Below are positions 1 through 9,835 of a DNA stretch of 26,878 nt, piece after piece; the first letter of the stretch is position 1; the number at the start of each line of letters is the position of its first letter. Source of the DNA: Paraglomus occultum (Eukaryota > Glomeromycota > Glomeromycetes > Paraglomerales > Paraglomeraceae); NCBI GenBank assembly GCA_910592205.1, contig CAJVPJ010000369.1:1-26878 (forward strand), given 5' to 3'. The notes under the pieces are model-generated. The model was given only the letters and a program-made list of their open reading frames with translations. It made no database searches and had not been told where the DNA came from. The translations under genes were made by a program, and so were the position numbers.

Positions 1-290
1 CTAACTGTTTATTTATTTCAAGCAATTCATTTCTCTCTTTCTCTAAACCAGTTGTTAGTGACTGTAAACCTTTAACTTCTTTATCAGCTTTTACTCATCA
101 AGACATTGTATTATGATGCACTGTAAATAAGACGAACAAAACTTTTTCTAAATTCTGTCTACTAAGTGTTTTAATGCATAAGGGCAAAGTCAAAAGTAAT
201 CTTTAACTGCCCTTATCTCTGCTTCACTTGAATTTTGGTTTAAACTACCAATTAGTTCTTTTATTTCTTCTTCGGTTAAAATATTGTTTT
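1..290 (-). pseudogene. Decayed coding relic, acidic helix plus coiled coil
   Basis: Read on the minus strand from about 290, the frame contains NILTEEEIKELIGSLNQN and SEAEIRAVKDYF, then stop codons break it near 193 and 145 although LCPYALKHLVDRI still reads as protein between them. From about 97 to 1, in another frame, KADKEVKGLQSLTTGLEKER is typical coiled coil and runs off the window edge. No start codon or intact frame is seen. I do not recognise the family. It could be the 3' part of a gene whose body lies before the window, or relics of two genes. The amino-acid character, not a known match, is the reason for the call. Confidence 0.3.
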
Positions 291-329
291 GGTTTAATTC
301 ATATATTATATTTTAATATTAAAATAAAC

Positions 330-2077
330 TAATAAAGTAATAAAATTTGCGGTTGACCGAAATGTTTTATCAGTATAGGTTGGTCTTGGACAAGTAATAT
401 CCTTGAATTCATCTCTAACAAATGGGCGAATATTATGATAAAGATATCTTGCCTTTTATAATCCAAAAGAGACGGAATTGAAACTAAAATAGAAAAAGAT
501 TTAATTTCCTTGCTAGTTTCAGAAACATTTGTTCTGATTTTCAATAAATTAAATTCGGTATATGAACCATTAGCAAACCAGCTGAGCTTTGACAATTCCA
601 GGTCGAGCCGGTTCGACCACAAAATGCTGATATTTTTGTAAACCATTCAATTTTTTAAAGAAAATTTCCAACACGGAATTAGGATCGAAGTATTGAAAGC
701 CTTTGCCGTTGTCATAACACTGAGCTTTGTTTAATCTTGCTGTACTTGATCTTTTTACAACCTCAACAATATGACCCACGCAATCTACTGTTGTTTTTCT
801 ATAGAGCTTTTTAATCAATACAAAACTACCATCACATATCACACCTGAATTTAGTATGCCCAGGTACCATAAAATTTAATTCGATACTTTCATAATACAG
901 TAATAGCCGCAGATTACTAAATATGGGTAATATCAAATAGTGGCATTGTTTTTATTCTGTCCTCGCAAGTGATCTTTAGATGTTTCTCGCCTTTATTCAA
1001 TTTCTTTATTCCATCAAACATCATGCTTAGCGTGCCATTAGGGCCTTTTGCCGATAATTTCGTCTTTATCGAGAACGTAATTAACTTGTTCGCGTACTGC
1101 TTCATCTTGAATACCAAATAAATGTGCCTTAATAAACGTTGATCGGAATGGGGTATGTGAACATTTTCTGCTCAATCGTAACTGTAATGAGCAGTCGCAT
1201 CAACACTATAATAATAAGCTTTACCTCTTGTTCTAAAATGCTCATCAGAGAATAATAAGCGATTTTGTTTAGTATTAAGGACTGATTTAACATCCACTCG
1301 TACAACTTCCGCTGGACGCACTAATTTTCTCTGTTGTTCTGCTAATTTCGTATCTTTGAATTTTCAGTAAATCTTTCGCTTCTTCTTCCTTACGAACATT
1401 ATACTGTAAGCCGTTCCGAAAATGTTGGCACATGTTTACATAAATCCGTTCGTGGACTCATAAGGCGTTAATTGATGCCATAGCTTGCGGAACGCATCCA
1501 TATTCTAACCATTTATTTTCGAGACCAGCAATAAAATTGCGATAGACCGATTTATAACTCGTTTCGACTGGCAACAATGTAAGTGATTGAGTAATGCGAT
1601 TAACACTTCTACTAGGATTCGGCAACCCATGAACTTCAGCATAGTTTTCGAGAAATTTTTTCACGGTAGCAGCAACGATTATATTAATGGTTATTTTAGG
1701 TTTCCATCGCGGTTATGTTACCACAAACGCGCGGTATTATACCATTCGTCAGGTAATTTCGAAGTGAGTGCCACCAATTCCTAACATATTGAGATACGTT
1801 TTCTGGCAAAGAGGCGTATTGCAATCTCAGTAAGTTTATTAGTACGCGTTTTCTTTTTAAGACGTCGGCTGGCAGTTATTTCTCCGCCATTCATTGCTTT
1901 CAGCTGGGCCATTAAAAATATATCTTGTTCGGATTTAGAGAGAGCTTGAAATGCCTCATGTAATTCAGCAAACTTTTCTCTCACAATCTTTTTTGAACAA
2001 CCACAATTGCAACCTATCTTCAAGAAACGCATTGCTTTTTCATATTCGGTTGAACCGTTGTAATTATTATTATTCAT
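330..2077 (-). pseudogene. Transposase-like gene, broken by many frameshifts
   Basis: The reading starts at ATG 2077 with MNNNNYNGSTEYEKAMRFLK and a Cys cluster (CNCGCSKK), followed by FAELHEAFQALSKSEQDIFL. It then needs several frame changes: pieces lie at about 2077-1784, 1664-1458 (NYAEVHGLPNPSRSVNRITQ), 1410-1130 (VRVDVKSVLNTKQNR, then YYSVDATAHYSYD followed by a stop), 1117-917 (GPNGTLSMMFDGIKKLNKGE), 960-850, 842-570 (YRKTTVDCVGHIVEVVKRSS), 575-400 (NLLKIRTNVSETSKEI) and 450-345 (FVRDEFKDITCPRPTYTDKT). The order of the pieces matches, from memory, a multicopy transposase-like family abundant in Rhizophagus genomes; I cannot name a Pfam family with certainty. At least five frameshifts and one in-frame stop show it is dead. 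No clear terminal inverted repeats or target duplication were found. Confidence 0.7.
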
Positions 2078-2729
2078 GTACAGATAATTCTATATATAAA
2101 TTTTAATATTTTAGCGTGTACTGGTAACAATCATCACACGTACATTATAGTGTGGAATTCATTGTATTAGCTACATCGAGAGCAGTGATCGAAGCCACTG
2201 CCATAAACTTCAAAAGTACTTCATGTATCTCCTATACGTCACTCAATCGTCATTCAGCGCACACACAATGGGGCATTGCAAGCCCAAAATCCAAGAACAA
2301 TGAGACACTGACTGACAAAAGATGCTTGAAGGAAAAATTAATTATCAAGTGGCAAGCAGGTTTATTAAACATGTCTTTACTGTATTTTGACTTTGTATCA
2401 GTTCATTCAGTCAGTCTACATGTCTTTTTTTCTTATCTTCTAATTTATAGCGCCCTGATTCCCAATTCTTTTCAACAGGAAAAATCTTTAATTCTCAAAT
2501 GGATTTTGCATATGGTTTAATTGTAAAAGTAAGCATGTCTAATAATTATTACATGATTTGTCCCAAATCTTTTAATAATACACAACACTATTACAATTAC
2601 AGAGTTACTATCTAGTGACTTGATTGTATTCAGACAAAATCAGTTGAAACCAGGGACTATTTATCAAAGCTCTTCCCAACCTCTTCAATCTCCAAGACCT
2701 GATCTCTTCACATCAAACACATCACGCAT
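2078..2729. other. Intergenic stretch without a supported gene
   Basis: AT-rich DNA between the transposase-like pseudogene and the nuclease fragment. A plus-strand open frame (2152-2520, 122 codons) has no recognisable motif and no coding character I trust. Nothing else is supported here. Confidence 0.5.
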
Positions 2730-3239
2730 TGGTAATTGGTGCAACATCATTATCATCATCACAGTCATCTACCCAATCTATATTACGCCTGTTCTTATCT
2801 ATTCTATCAAGTTTCCATAATTTGATACATCAAATGGTGGAGCCTTGGTATTGGGACCTTGAGTTTCTTCAGTTGCTACTGCACATTCAATTATTGTTAT
2901 GGCTTCGAGTATGTCATAAACAACAATTTCAGTAATTTCAAATTCTTGAAGCCAGAAGAAATGCCAAATGTTTTTCAAATCAGTGAGTACTACCAACACA
3001 GCGTAAGCTGAAAGTGCGTTTGCCAAAATTGTCTCTAATATAGCTTGATAGACGTTTTGACGAATGAGTTTCTTTTTCAACTCGAACACTACCTTTAATC
3101 CACCAACTGACCACAAACTAACTAAGAAGCTCTTATCTATAATTGCAATGTCTGAGGTTCCAGTAATGCTATAGTAATTTGTCAAAATAGGTTGGTTTTT
3201 TTGTTTTTCCTGTAAGGTAAGGTCCACGTTTTTTTCTCT
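2730..3239 (-). pseudogene. Crinkler-like PD-(D/E)XK nuclease domain fragment
   Basis: The open frame begins directly after an in-frame stop near 3239 and has no ATG; its first start-like codon is GTG at 3227. It ends at a TAG at 2799. The visible motif is TGTSDIAIID, about 30 residues later VVFELKKK, then a helix (NVYQAILETILANALS) and VLVVLTDLKNIWHFFWL. A conserved Asp followed by E-x-K on the next strand is the core of the PD-(D/E)XK nuclease fold, and the overall pattern resembles the C-terminal nuclease domains of Crinkler-type proteins in Rhizophagus. Coding character continues past the TAG in another frame to about 2730 (KLWKLDRIDKNRRNIDWVDD). It therefore looks like a 5'-truncated gene fragment with a frameshift near its 3' end. 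The N-terminal header and NTPase domain are absent nearby. Confidence 0.55.
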
Positions 3240-4613
3240 CTAAATATGCATTATTTGACCAACTTCTTACAAAATTATCCAATAGATTACTATCACATGT
3301 TCATCATTTCTTTGTTTATATTTATGGATAACGTTGGCGAAATAAAAGTATAAATGTAAAATATAAAATAACCACACTGACGGGTTATACACTAGTAATA
3401 ACTTAAAATTTTGCATAACATTTTATAAAAGTACACTGATAAAAATGTTCAGCTTGTTTTAATTTATCATTCTATCAGTTTAGATTTGCAATGGGTTTAT
3501 TTGTTTTTAACTTATAAGGTTTGAAAATTATGTGACATTAGTGCGGTTTATAGATGATAGCCACCAGACCGTCATTGTTACGCAAATTTTCATCATCGTC
3601 GTATGTTGTACAATATCTCAATTTGGAAAACGATAATGCCAGTCATTTTTATCCTAATTTCTGACCAAAATTTGTGAATAAAGTGTTCATTCGAATCATA
3701 ACAATAATGATTTTTATTATATTTTACAGTTGAACAAATGATTGTTTTGTCACATTATTACTTTTCAAAAAGTCATCAGGTCAATTTTACAGCCACATCT
3801 CTCGTTTATGTCACAAAACAGAATGTTCACTTTGTCTGGTTTTGTTGCAGCATGCCCCATATATCTTACAGTTCTTGGAAGTGTTTACTCATTACGTTAT
3901 ATGATGTAAAATTTATCCAATACTATCATACTGTGTAAATGTGGTGGCTTGTTTATCGCCGATGTAAATGCATACCACGCTAGGAGGCGAAGGGCTACAT
4001 TAGTAATAAGTAATAGACACAGAATATCAATATTGAAAGTCACTATGAATGAGTATTCGTATAATTAATTTAATGTTAATAACAATATAATATTAATGAT
4101 CAATGTCGATTAAGTTATACTGTAGTATAATAATAATAATTCCAAAGTTTTGACCATTTGAATTACACTATTCTGACATTGTTACAATTCATTCGTTGAT
4201 ATTTTAAATCTTTGGGCACTACAGCAGAGTAAGACTTTTGCGAAGGGTCAAAGGTTTCAAAAAGCATCACACCGTTCAATCCGAACGGTAGACTCAATCG
4301 AAAGAAAAAATTTTTTTTTGGTATATCGACATACAGTATATTGCCTGGATAACTTGCAGGAACTCTTACCAAATACAAAACACTATAGTTTTATTGAGCT
4401 ACGACTTCCCGCTACTCAAGTATATACAGCACAAATAATAGATACGAGCAAATAAAATGAAAATAATGAAAGAGAGAAATGGACCATTGTCATCATAACG
4501 ATAAAGAATACAATGAATGGAGAGTGTATTCTATTGCTGCAGATGTGTTTGCACTCTGGAAAGCTACCATGAACTTGCAAGCTTGGAATTAGGAAGCGAA
4601 GCAAACATCATAA
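3240..4613. other. Intergenic DNA, 3' flank of the Crinkler-like gene
   Basis: AT-rich DNA with short open frames only. A minus-strand frame at 4163-4390 reads protein-like (PASYPGNILYVDIPKKNFF, then RLSLPFGLNGVMLFETFDPS) but has no ATG, begins right after a stop and matches nothing I know. A minus-strand AATAAA (4395-4390) could serve as poly(A) signal for the Crinkler-like gene, 219 nt past its stop. Confidence 0.4.
4390..4395 (-). terminator. Candidate poly(A) signal of the Crinkler-like gene
   Basis: AATAAA on the minus strand, 219 nt downstream of the stop codon at 4614. It is position-plausible, but such hexamers are frequent in AT-rich DNA. Confidence 0.3.
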
Positions 4614-6693
4614 CTAGATATGGAAATGATAATTATCGTGAATATTGTTAACCTTGATCCCCTCATCCTCTTTGGGTGAACGAATTGTAAATTCTGTGCA
4701 ATTCGTGTTGCATGCAACATTTAATACAGGTACGCGTGCAATAGTTGGAAATACTGGGTGAACGTTCTCCGGATAAAAGTTGACGAGATGAATGTCCATT
4801 TTAAAATAATCAGCATATTTTTTAGCTTGTTTTAGAGGTTCTTTAAAATCCGATTCAGATATCTTCTTGACTTTTAGTTCGTAGCCGGCCCATTTCTCTA
4901 ATCTTTCACTATCTTTGACCACCAACAGATCAAGTTTTTTTTTGCCATGGGCATTTATTTCAAACAAGCACATCATACTCATGGGAAGTAGGCCATTGAA
5001 AACGGAATAAAGCGCGGCCTGAAAACTCGCTTCAGCAGGGCCTTCCTTGTTTTGGACCCATTCGTGCGCGACCGTAGGGGGATAAATATTTTGTAATCCA
5101 TATTTTAGCAAGTTTTCAGCAGAAACCAGGTCTGACTCTAGTAAACGATTTTTTGGTCGCGGCCAGAGATTTTCAATGCAGACACGCAAGATGACGCAAC
5201 TTGTAAACCGAATACTTTGCTCGTTGAGAGACACGAGGATCCCAAGTTAAGCAAATCTTTCTCTAAATGATCGAGAAGGGCCAAATCTGCCGTCCAAGTG
5301 TCTATCCCATTGTTTGTGAGTGAGCGAACACACTGTTTTTGATCGTCACTCATCGATATCAGATATTTCTTGATTTTTTTGTGAGTTCCGTTGGTATATT
5401 CGATAAGATTCTGCTTTATTACCACTTTCCAATCGAGTAAAGTCGCTGGACGAATATCTATATCGTTATAGATTTTTAAAAGAATCATGAAAGACGCAGG
5501 ATGTCCGCAGGACTCGTGGATGATATTTAGTTTGATATCCAAAGGATCCGGATCCGGGTCGACTTTATCATTATATAAATTGAAAATTTTGTCCATTTCT
5601 TGCACATTAAAGAATGGTATCCTACAGAACTTGGCCCTGTTAAAAGGTGATTCAAGACATTCGTTTTCCATGGGTGGACCATACGTCGTATTGTCCATGA
5701 GATCAATGAGCTTGAAAGTGCCTGCGGCAACGTAGGAAATATTACTGCGTGATGTGATGTTTTTAAAGAAAGTTTTTACTACGGAGAGAAGGCCACCAGA
5801 TGTAAAGATGTATTGTAACTCATCGGCAAGCAAGATAAGCCGTTTTTCCATTTTCATGATCTGACTATACAATTCTTCTTCCGCGAGTGTTTTCTCAAAA
5901 ATGATATTTGATATAAATCTAGTAAATCCATCTGCATAGCCATATTTATTGATACTACCCTTTGCTCCCGTCATTTCAAAATATATAGGTTCTATATTAG
6001 AATTCTTGAGTACTCTTTCGAGTGCAAGCAGGAATGTTGTCTTGCCAGATTGGTATGGTCCGTGAATGATGAATGATTTCCATTCGTCACAAAGCCCATC
6101 TATCACCTGTGTGAAAATATTCCGCTCAAGAAAGGGCAACACTAAGGTAGAGGCCCCTGGGCGTATTGGTCCTTCAGTTGAAATATTACACCGATACTTC
6201 TTTGTAGGACGACCAAATTCTGCGAATAATATATTCAAGTTACAAGCGGATTCCCGGGTGCCTCTGAATCATCTGAGTAGGCACAACATACCTGCGTCTC
6301 CTTTACGCTTTTGTCCGGCGTCTAATGATATTGCGATACATGCATGGATATGAGTTATTAAGGTGAAATGACCTAATACTAACAAATTTACAATAAAACC
6401 ATATTACCCTGTCTACTCTACCCTATGTACACACTACTCTATGTCCCCAACGCCCGAGTCACAAAGTCGTTACCTGTTGAAGCTGCTGGAAGCTTGCGGT
6501 TCAAGTCGTGTATGTCTGTTTCCCATCTTTTCTTTTCAGCTTCCAACTCCCCTTTCTGTGCTTCCAACTCCTTCTTCTCGCCCTCCCAGCGTTCTACCTC
6601 CCCAGTTCTCAGAGCGTCCAGCCTATCTAGTTTCTGGACGCATCTGTTGTACGAGTTGTTGGCAAGTTTCAGTTGTTCCTCGACGGTCGTCAT
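4614..6693 (-). CDS. Crinkler-like NTPase-nuclease protein with one frame break
   Basis: Crinkler (CRN) family proteins are fungal, oomycete and protist effectors or conflict proteins in which a P-loop NTPase is joined to a nuclease domain. My exon model is 6693-6474, 6321-6292 and 6219-4614, with introns of 152 and 72 nt (donors GTAACG and GTATGT, acceptors ATTAG and TCGCAG). Exon 1 starts at an ATG in context AAAGAAATG and encodes about 73 residues of coiled coil. Exon 2 adds a basic QKRKG patch, a possible nuclear localisation signal. Exon 3 has Walker A (GPYQSGKTT, about residues 137-145), Walker B (LILLADELQ, Asp-Glu near 216-217) and a later YVAAGTF strand. The second part has the nuclease core, LDLLV then GYELKV, an Asp and an E-x-K. 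One single-base frame break lies at about 5236-5245, with no intron signals there; it may be a mutation, a sequencing error or programmed slippage. The normal ubiquitin-like CRN header is not seen. I am fairly sure of the family, less of the header exons. Confidence 0.72.
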
Positions 6694-7074
6694 TTCTTTT
6701 TTTTTTTAGTTAGAAGAGAAGAAGGGGCAATAATAATAATAAGTACAAGTGGCTCTCGATATAAGAAAGTAATCGGGACCCATAGTAAAAAATTTTAGAA
6801 TCCTTCTTATACCGAGAGTTTATTAGTAACTTTCTTATATAGAGATAATTTTATATAGACTGTTTTCCAGCTCAACTTTCTTATATCAAATTTTAATTAG
6901 TGTTTCTTATATCAAGAGCTTGTATTACAGTAATATGCCATGACACGTGCATTCTCAACCTGTAGTTTATATTTAGGGGAAATGATCGACATTGATTTGC
7001 AGACGTCACTACAGATAGATATTAATATCCAGATTCCCCACAAGCTAATTTGGCCAAAAAGCGGTTTTTTCAAA
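6694..7074. promoter_or_regulatory. Shared promoter region of two divergent genes
   Basis: The 381 bp between the start codons of the Crinkler-like gene (minus) and the RABL6-like gene (plus) must hold both promoters and 5' UTRs. Nearly half of it is the MITE. AT-rich stretches are present, but no TATA box can be assigned with confidence. Confidence 0.45.
6746..6922. mobile_element. 177-bp MITE, pogo/Tc1-like, between divergent genes
   Basis: The left end reads CAAGTGGCTCTCGATATAAG (from 6746) and the right end, read inward on the minus strand, CAAGCTCTTGATATAAGAAA (from 6922). Apart from a 3-base gap and one mismatch these are inverted copies. Each end is flanked by TA (6744-6745 and 6923-6924), the usual target duplication of Tc1/mariner/pogo elements. 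Inside are four further copies of a CTCGATATAAGAAAGT-like motif on the minus strand, starting near 6802, 6829, 6875 and 6902 with spacings of 27, 46 and 27. Such subterminal repeats are typical of pogo/Tigger-type elements. No transposase is encoded, so it is non-autonomous. It lies 53 bp upstream of the Crinkler-like ATG and 153 bp upstream of the RABL6 ATG. Confidence 0.75.
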
Positions 7075-9636
7075 ATGGTAAAGCATTATGTAGCTAAAAG
7101 TTGGTTTGAAACGGATAATTGACTATATCTGCTTAACATTTAGGGCAATGAACAAGCCAAGGCGGTAAATAACGGACCTCTAGCGCCCCACGTCAAGCCA
7201 ATGCTTGGCAGATTTGGAAAAGGCGTCAAATATAATAGTAAGTAATTAAAATGCTGACAATAGCGTTATGTCTATTTCTTTGACGCTTTTCTCTAATCAA
7301 AGTTTTCCTCATTATTCACAGTGAAAATTATAATACGTGGTGACATTCGTACGGGAAAATCAACTCTGTGTATGTTTACGCTTTTGTGTTTGTATGATTT
7401 ACTTGATCTACTTTTACTGACGTAGATAGAGTTCTGTATTATAAGTTCATAGACTGCAAGGGTTACCTTTCCGAGAAGGGTATACAGCCACTCCTCAGAT
7501 CGAGGTTGCTAACATACAATGGACATATAATAACACTGATGATGTAATAAAAGTGGAGATATGGGATGTTGTTGATAAAGCGACAAACACGTCAACTGTA
7601 AAGTCTAGCTCAGTGGGACTGAAATTTGAAAACGGTATACCGGAGATTACATTGAGCTTATTCGTACTATAAATCAATTGTCAGGCAATTATTAATTTCT
7701 CACGTGATATAGATGTGGGGGTTTCTAAGCAAACACCGCCTACACCTTCGAAGGAGCCAAATGAACTTGCTCTTGATGCTGAGAACGTCAACGTGTATCG
7801 GAACACTCAAGGAGTTATTCTGATGTTTGATATAACGAAGAAGTGGACTTTTGAATATGCGGTTAGAGAGTTAATAGCGGTGCCGGATCATATGGCTGTG
7901 CTTTTATTAGTATGTTATCCAATGAAAATATCATCAGAGAACATTCAATATGTACCAAGTGGAGATACTTATGTTTTCTATTTGTTACTTGTAACAGGGA
8001 AATTTCGCTGATCTCAGGTAGGTATGTATAGAGATTGTAATGATTCGTATATTTGTCAATTCTTCATATGAACATCCTACCTTAGTAACATATCTTGAAC
8101 TTTCTCCACCATATCTTATATTTTAAGCGCACAGAGAACAGTTTCGACTGCACATGTATATCAAGTAATTACAGAATGCAATGGAAATCGATCATCTAAT
8201 CATACATCAGCAAATAAAATACGATATGTTGAGACGAGCATGCTCTCTGGATTAGGACTTGATTACATCTATAAGTACTTTGGAGTACCATTCTTACAGC
8301 TACAGGTACGTCAATTTTACGTTAGAAATGTTTTAAGGCCCATCACATATAATTTGACAATAATGTTAATCTACGTATAATACGTTATTAGCGGGATATC
8401 CTTAGTCAACAGTTAGAAGAAAAATCGAAAGAGATATCAAATTTACTTAATGAACTTGACGCAGACGTGGAAATTCCGGCCCCCAGTGAATTACCAGAAA
8501 ATAACTCAATAGAAGACAAATCCTGTAAATACACATGCATGACTTCTGCTTTGAGTATTGTTGTTCCCTGTAAGCTCACTAGATTTACGTTATCATAAAT
8601 CGTCAGTTATGGAAGGAAAATTAGAGTATCAGCAGGCGCTGAAAAGTTTTTGGGAAAAGGAATTTCATGAATTAGGAGGAGAAAGCAATACTCGTGAAGG
8701 TAGAACAGCCTGCACGTTCATGTTACTAGTTTGTGGCGAACGCTTAACCTGGTTTAATTCGCTCTCTGTCAATAATCTTCAGATAATACTTTGGATGCTC
8801 TCTCATCCCAGCTCCTACCATCTCTCCACATTCAACGTGAAAAAGTGCGCACTCCAGATCCATCACAGCTTTATGATTTCAATGCGGGAAAGTTGGAAGA
8901 TGACTTTTTTGACGATACTCCAGAAACCCTGCCCATTCCTCCTCGACCCACAGCTGTTGACTCTGATGACGCAGCGGGTGGCAATCCAATGGTGGCAGGT
9001 GATGAAGATTTAGAAGGAAGCAGTGGTGGTGAATCAGAGGGTGAAGGTGATAGATCAAAAAAGGAATTTCAAAGTGGTATATGGCACAGACGAGACACTA
9101 TAGCCTCATCGACCGGACGCGGTGGCGTCGTAAGCAGTGGGAGCAGTGATGTTGGCGATGAAATGCTGCAAACGAGAGAGGATGAAGAGTTAGATCCCTC
9201 GGTATCGGCGTCTTTCAGTACTCGTACAGGATATGAGGAAATCAGTAGCGGTTCACCGGCCGGTGATAATCCGTGGGCCGAGTCTGGGCAACATCTTCAT
9301 CACCCAAGGTCATTTCTTGAGTATGGTGACTTGTCATCTGCTGCCCACTGGCAACAGTCCAACGTCAGTGACATACAGCCATCCGTGATGAGAGACAGTA
9401 AAGACATTAAGAAGAAAAAGAAGAGTAGTAAACTTGCGAATGAAGATAAAGCTAGTCGAGGAAGAGTTGGAGATAGTCGTAATCGTGAAGAACGTATTCA
9501 CGGTGAGATTGCTATTGGAAGTAATGAGAAGGCAAAAAAGAAGAAGAAGAAAGTAAAGAGCGGCAATGTAAAGAGTGGGAATGGTGAAGGTAATGGAAGT
9601 GGAAAGAAAAAGAAGAGAAGTAATGACATCAGTTGA
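7075..9636 (+). CDS. RABL6: RABL6/Parf (RBEL1)-type atypical Rab-like GTPase
   Basis: Ten exons: 7075-7077, 7144-7237, 7322-7369, 7446-7634, 7713-7909, 7998-8017, 8128-8305, 8392-8524, 8607-8699 and 8783-9636. Introns are 66-110 nt and the joined frame is 602 codons. Exon 1 is only the ATG, followed by GTAAAG; the protein then begins MGNEQAKAVNN. Walker A is GDIRTGKS (about 39-46). EVANIQWTYNNTDDVIKVEI and WDVVDK replace the normal switch II DxxG, ALDAENVNVYRN and GVILMFDITKKWTFEY follow, GNFADLR stands where NKxD would be, and the G domain ends in FGVPFLQLQ (about 243). All of these are RABL6 features. The tail is acidic and Ser-rich, carries the GGNPMVAG box (about 383) that is also in human RABL6, and ends in Lys-rich blocks. 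Animal RABL6 binds GTP and is linked to cell proliferation; its fungal role is unknown. Confidence 0.9.
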
Positions 9637-9709
9637 GCGTGCTAGCATGGCCTTGACATATAGATTTGCCAAGTCATTATTGTAATAATGAAGCGAGCTT
9701 TACCTAATT

Positions 9710-9720
9710 ATTAAATTAAA
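9710..9720 (+). terminator. Candidate poly(A) signals of RABL6-like gene
   Basis: Two overlapping ATTAAA hexamers (9710-9715 and 9715-9720), 74-84 nt after the stop codon. They lie just before the poly(A) signal of the converging gene on the other strand, so the two transcripts probably overlap at their 3' ends. Confidence 0.4.
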
Positions 9721-9725
9721 ACATG

Positions 9726-9731
9726 TTTATT
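9726..9731 (-). terminator. Candidate poly(A) signal of the ICE1-like gene
   Basis: AATAAA on the minus strand, 105 nt downstream of the stop codon at 9836. This is a normal distance for a fungal 3' UTR. Confidence 0.4.
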
Positions 9732-9803
9732 TACAAGAACGATCGGGAACGTTAGTTGTTTGATGGAGATTTCTTTACAATTGTTTACAAAATTTTACAA
9801 TTA

Positions 9804-9823
9804 TTTTTTTTTTAAAAAAAAAA
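9804..9823. repeat. Perfect T10-A10 palindrome in a 3' UTR
   Basis: Ten T followed directly by ten A form a perfect 20-bp palindrome, 13 bp downstream of the stop codon of the minus-strand ICE1-like gene. Such tracts are rigid and exclude nucleosomes, and may help termination between the convergent genes. Homopolymer length is prone to sequencing error. Confidence 0.6.
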
Positions 9824-9835
9824 GGCAAAAGTACT

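Noticed and set aside
2100-2150. Possible terminal inverted repeat of the transposase-like relic (GCGTGTACTGG / CACACGTAC)
   Set aside because: The two halves lie side by side, are poorly matched, and no partner is found at the other end near 330.
2152-2520. Plus-strand 122-codon frame
   Set aside because: No motif, no splice partners, and its composition fits chance in AT-rich DNA next to pseudogenes.
4163-4390. Protein-like minus-strand frame, PASYPGNILYVDIPKKNFF
   Set aside because: No ATG, preceded directly by a stop, no neighbour exon with matching phase found; kept only as a note in the intergenic entry.
4416-4604. Minus-strand hydrophobic 62-codon frame just after the Crinkler-like stop
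   Set aside because: Starts right at the end of the gene, has no family and looks like 3' UTR sequence rich in T.
6425-6713. Plus-strand open frames of 90-94 codons
   Set aside because: They are the complement of the coiled-coil exon 1 of the Crinkler-like gene; the minus frame has an ATG, coiled-coil character and fitting splice sites.
9334-9672. Minus-strand 112-codon frame
   Set aside because: Complement of the Lys-rich tail of RABL6; hydrophobic only because it reads AAG/AAA codons backwards.
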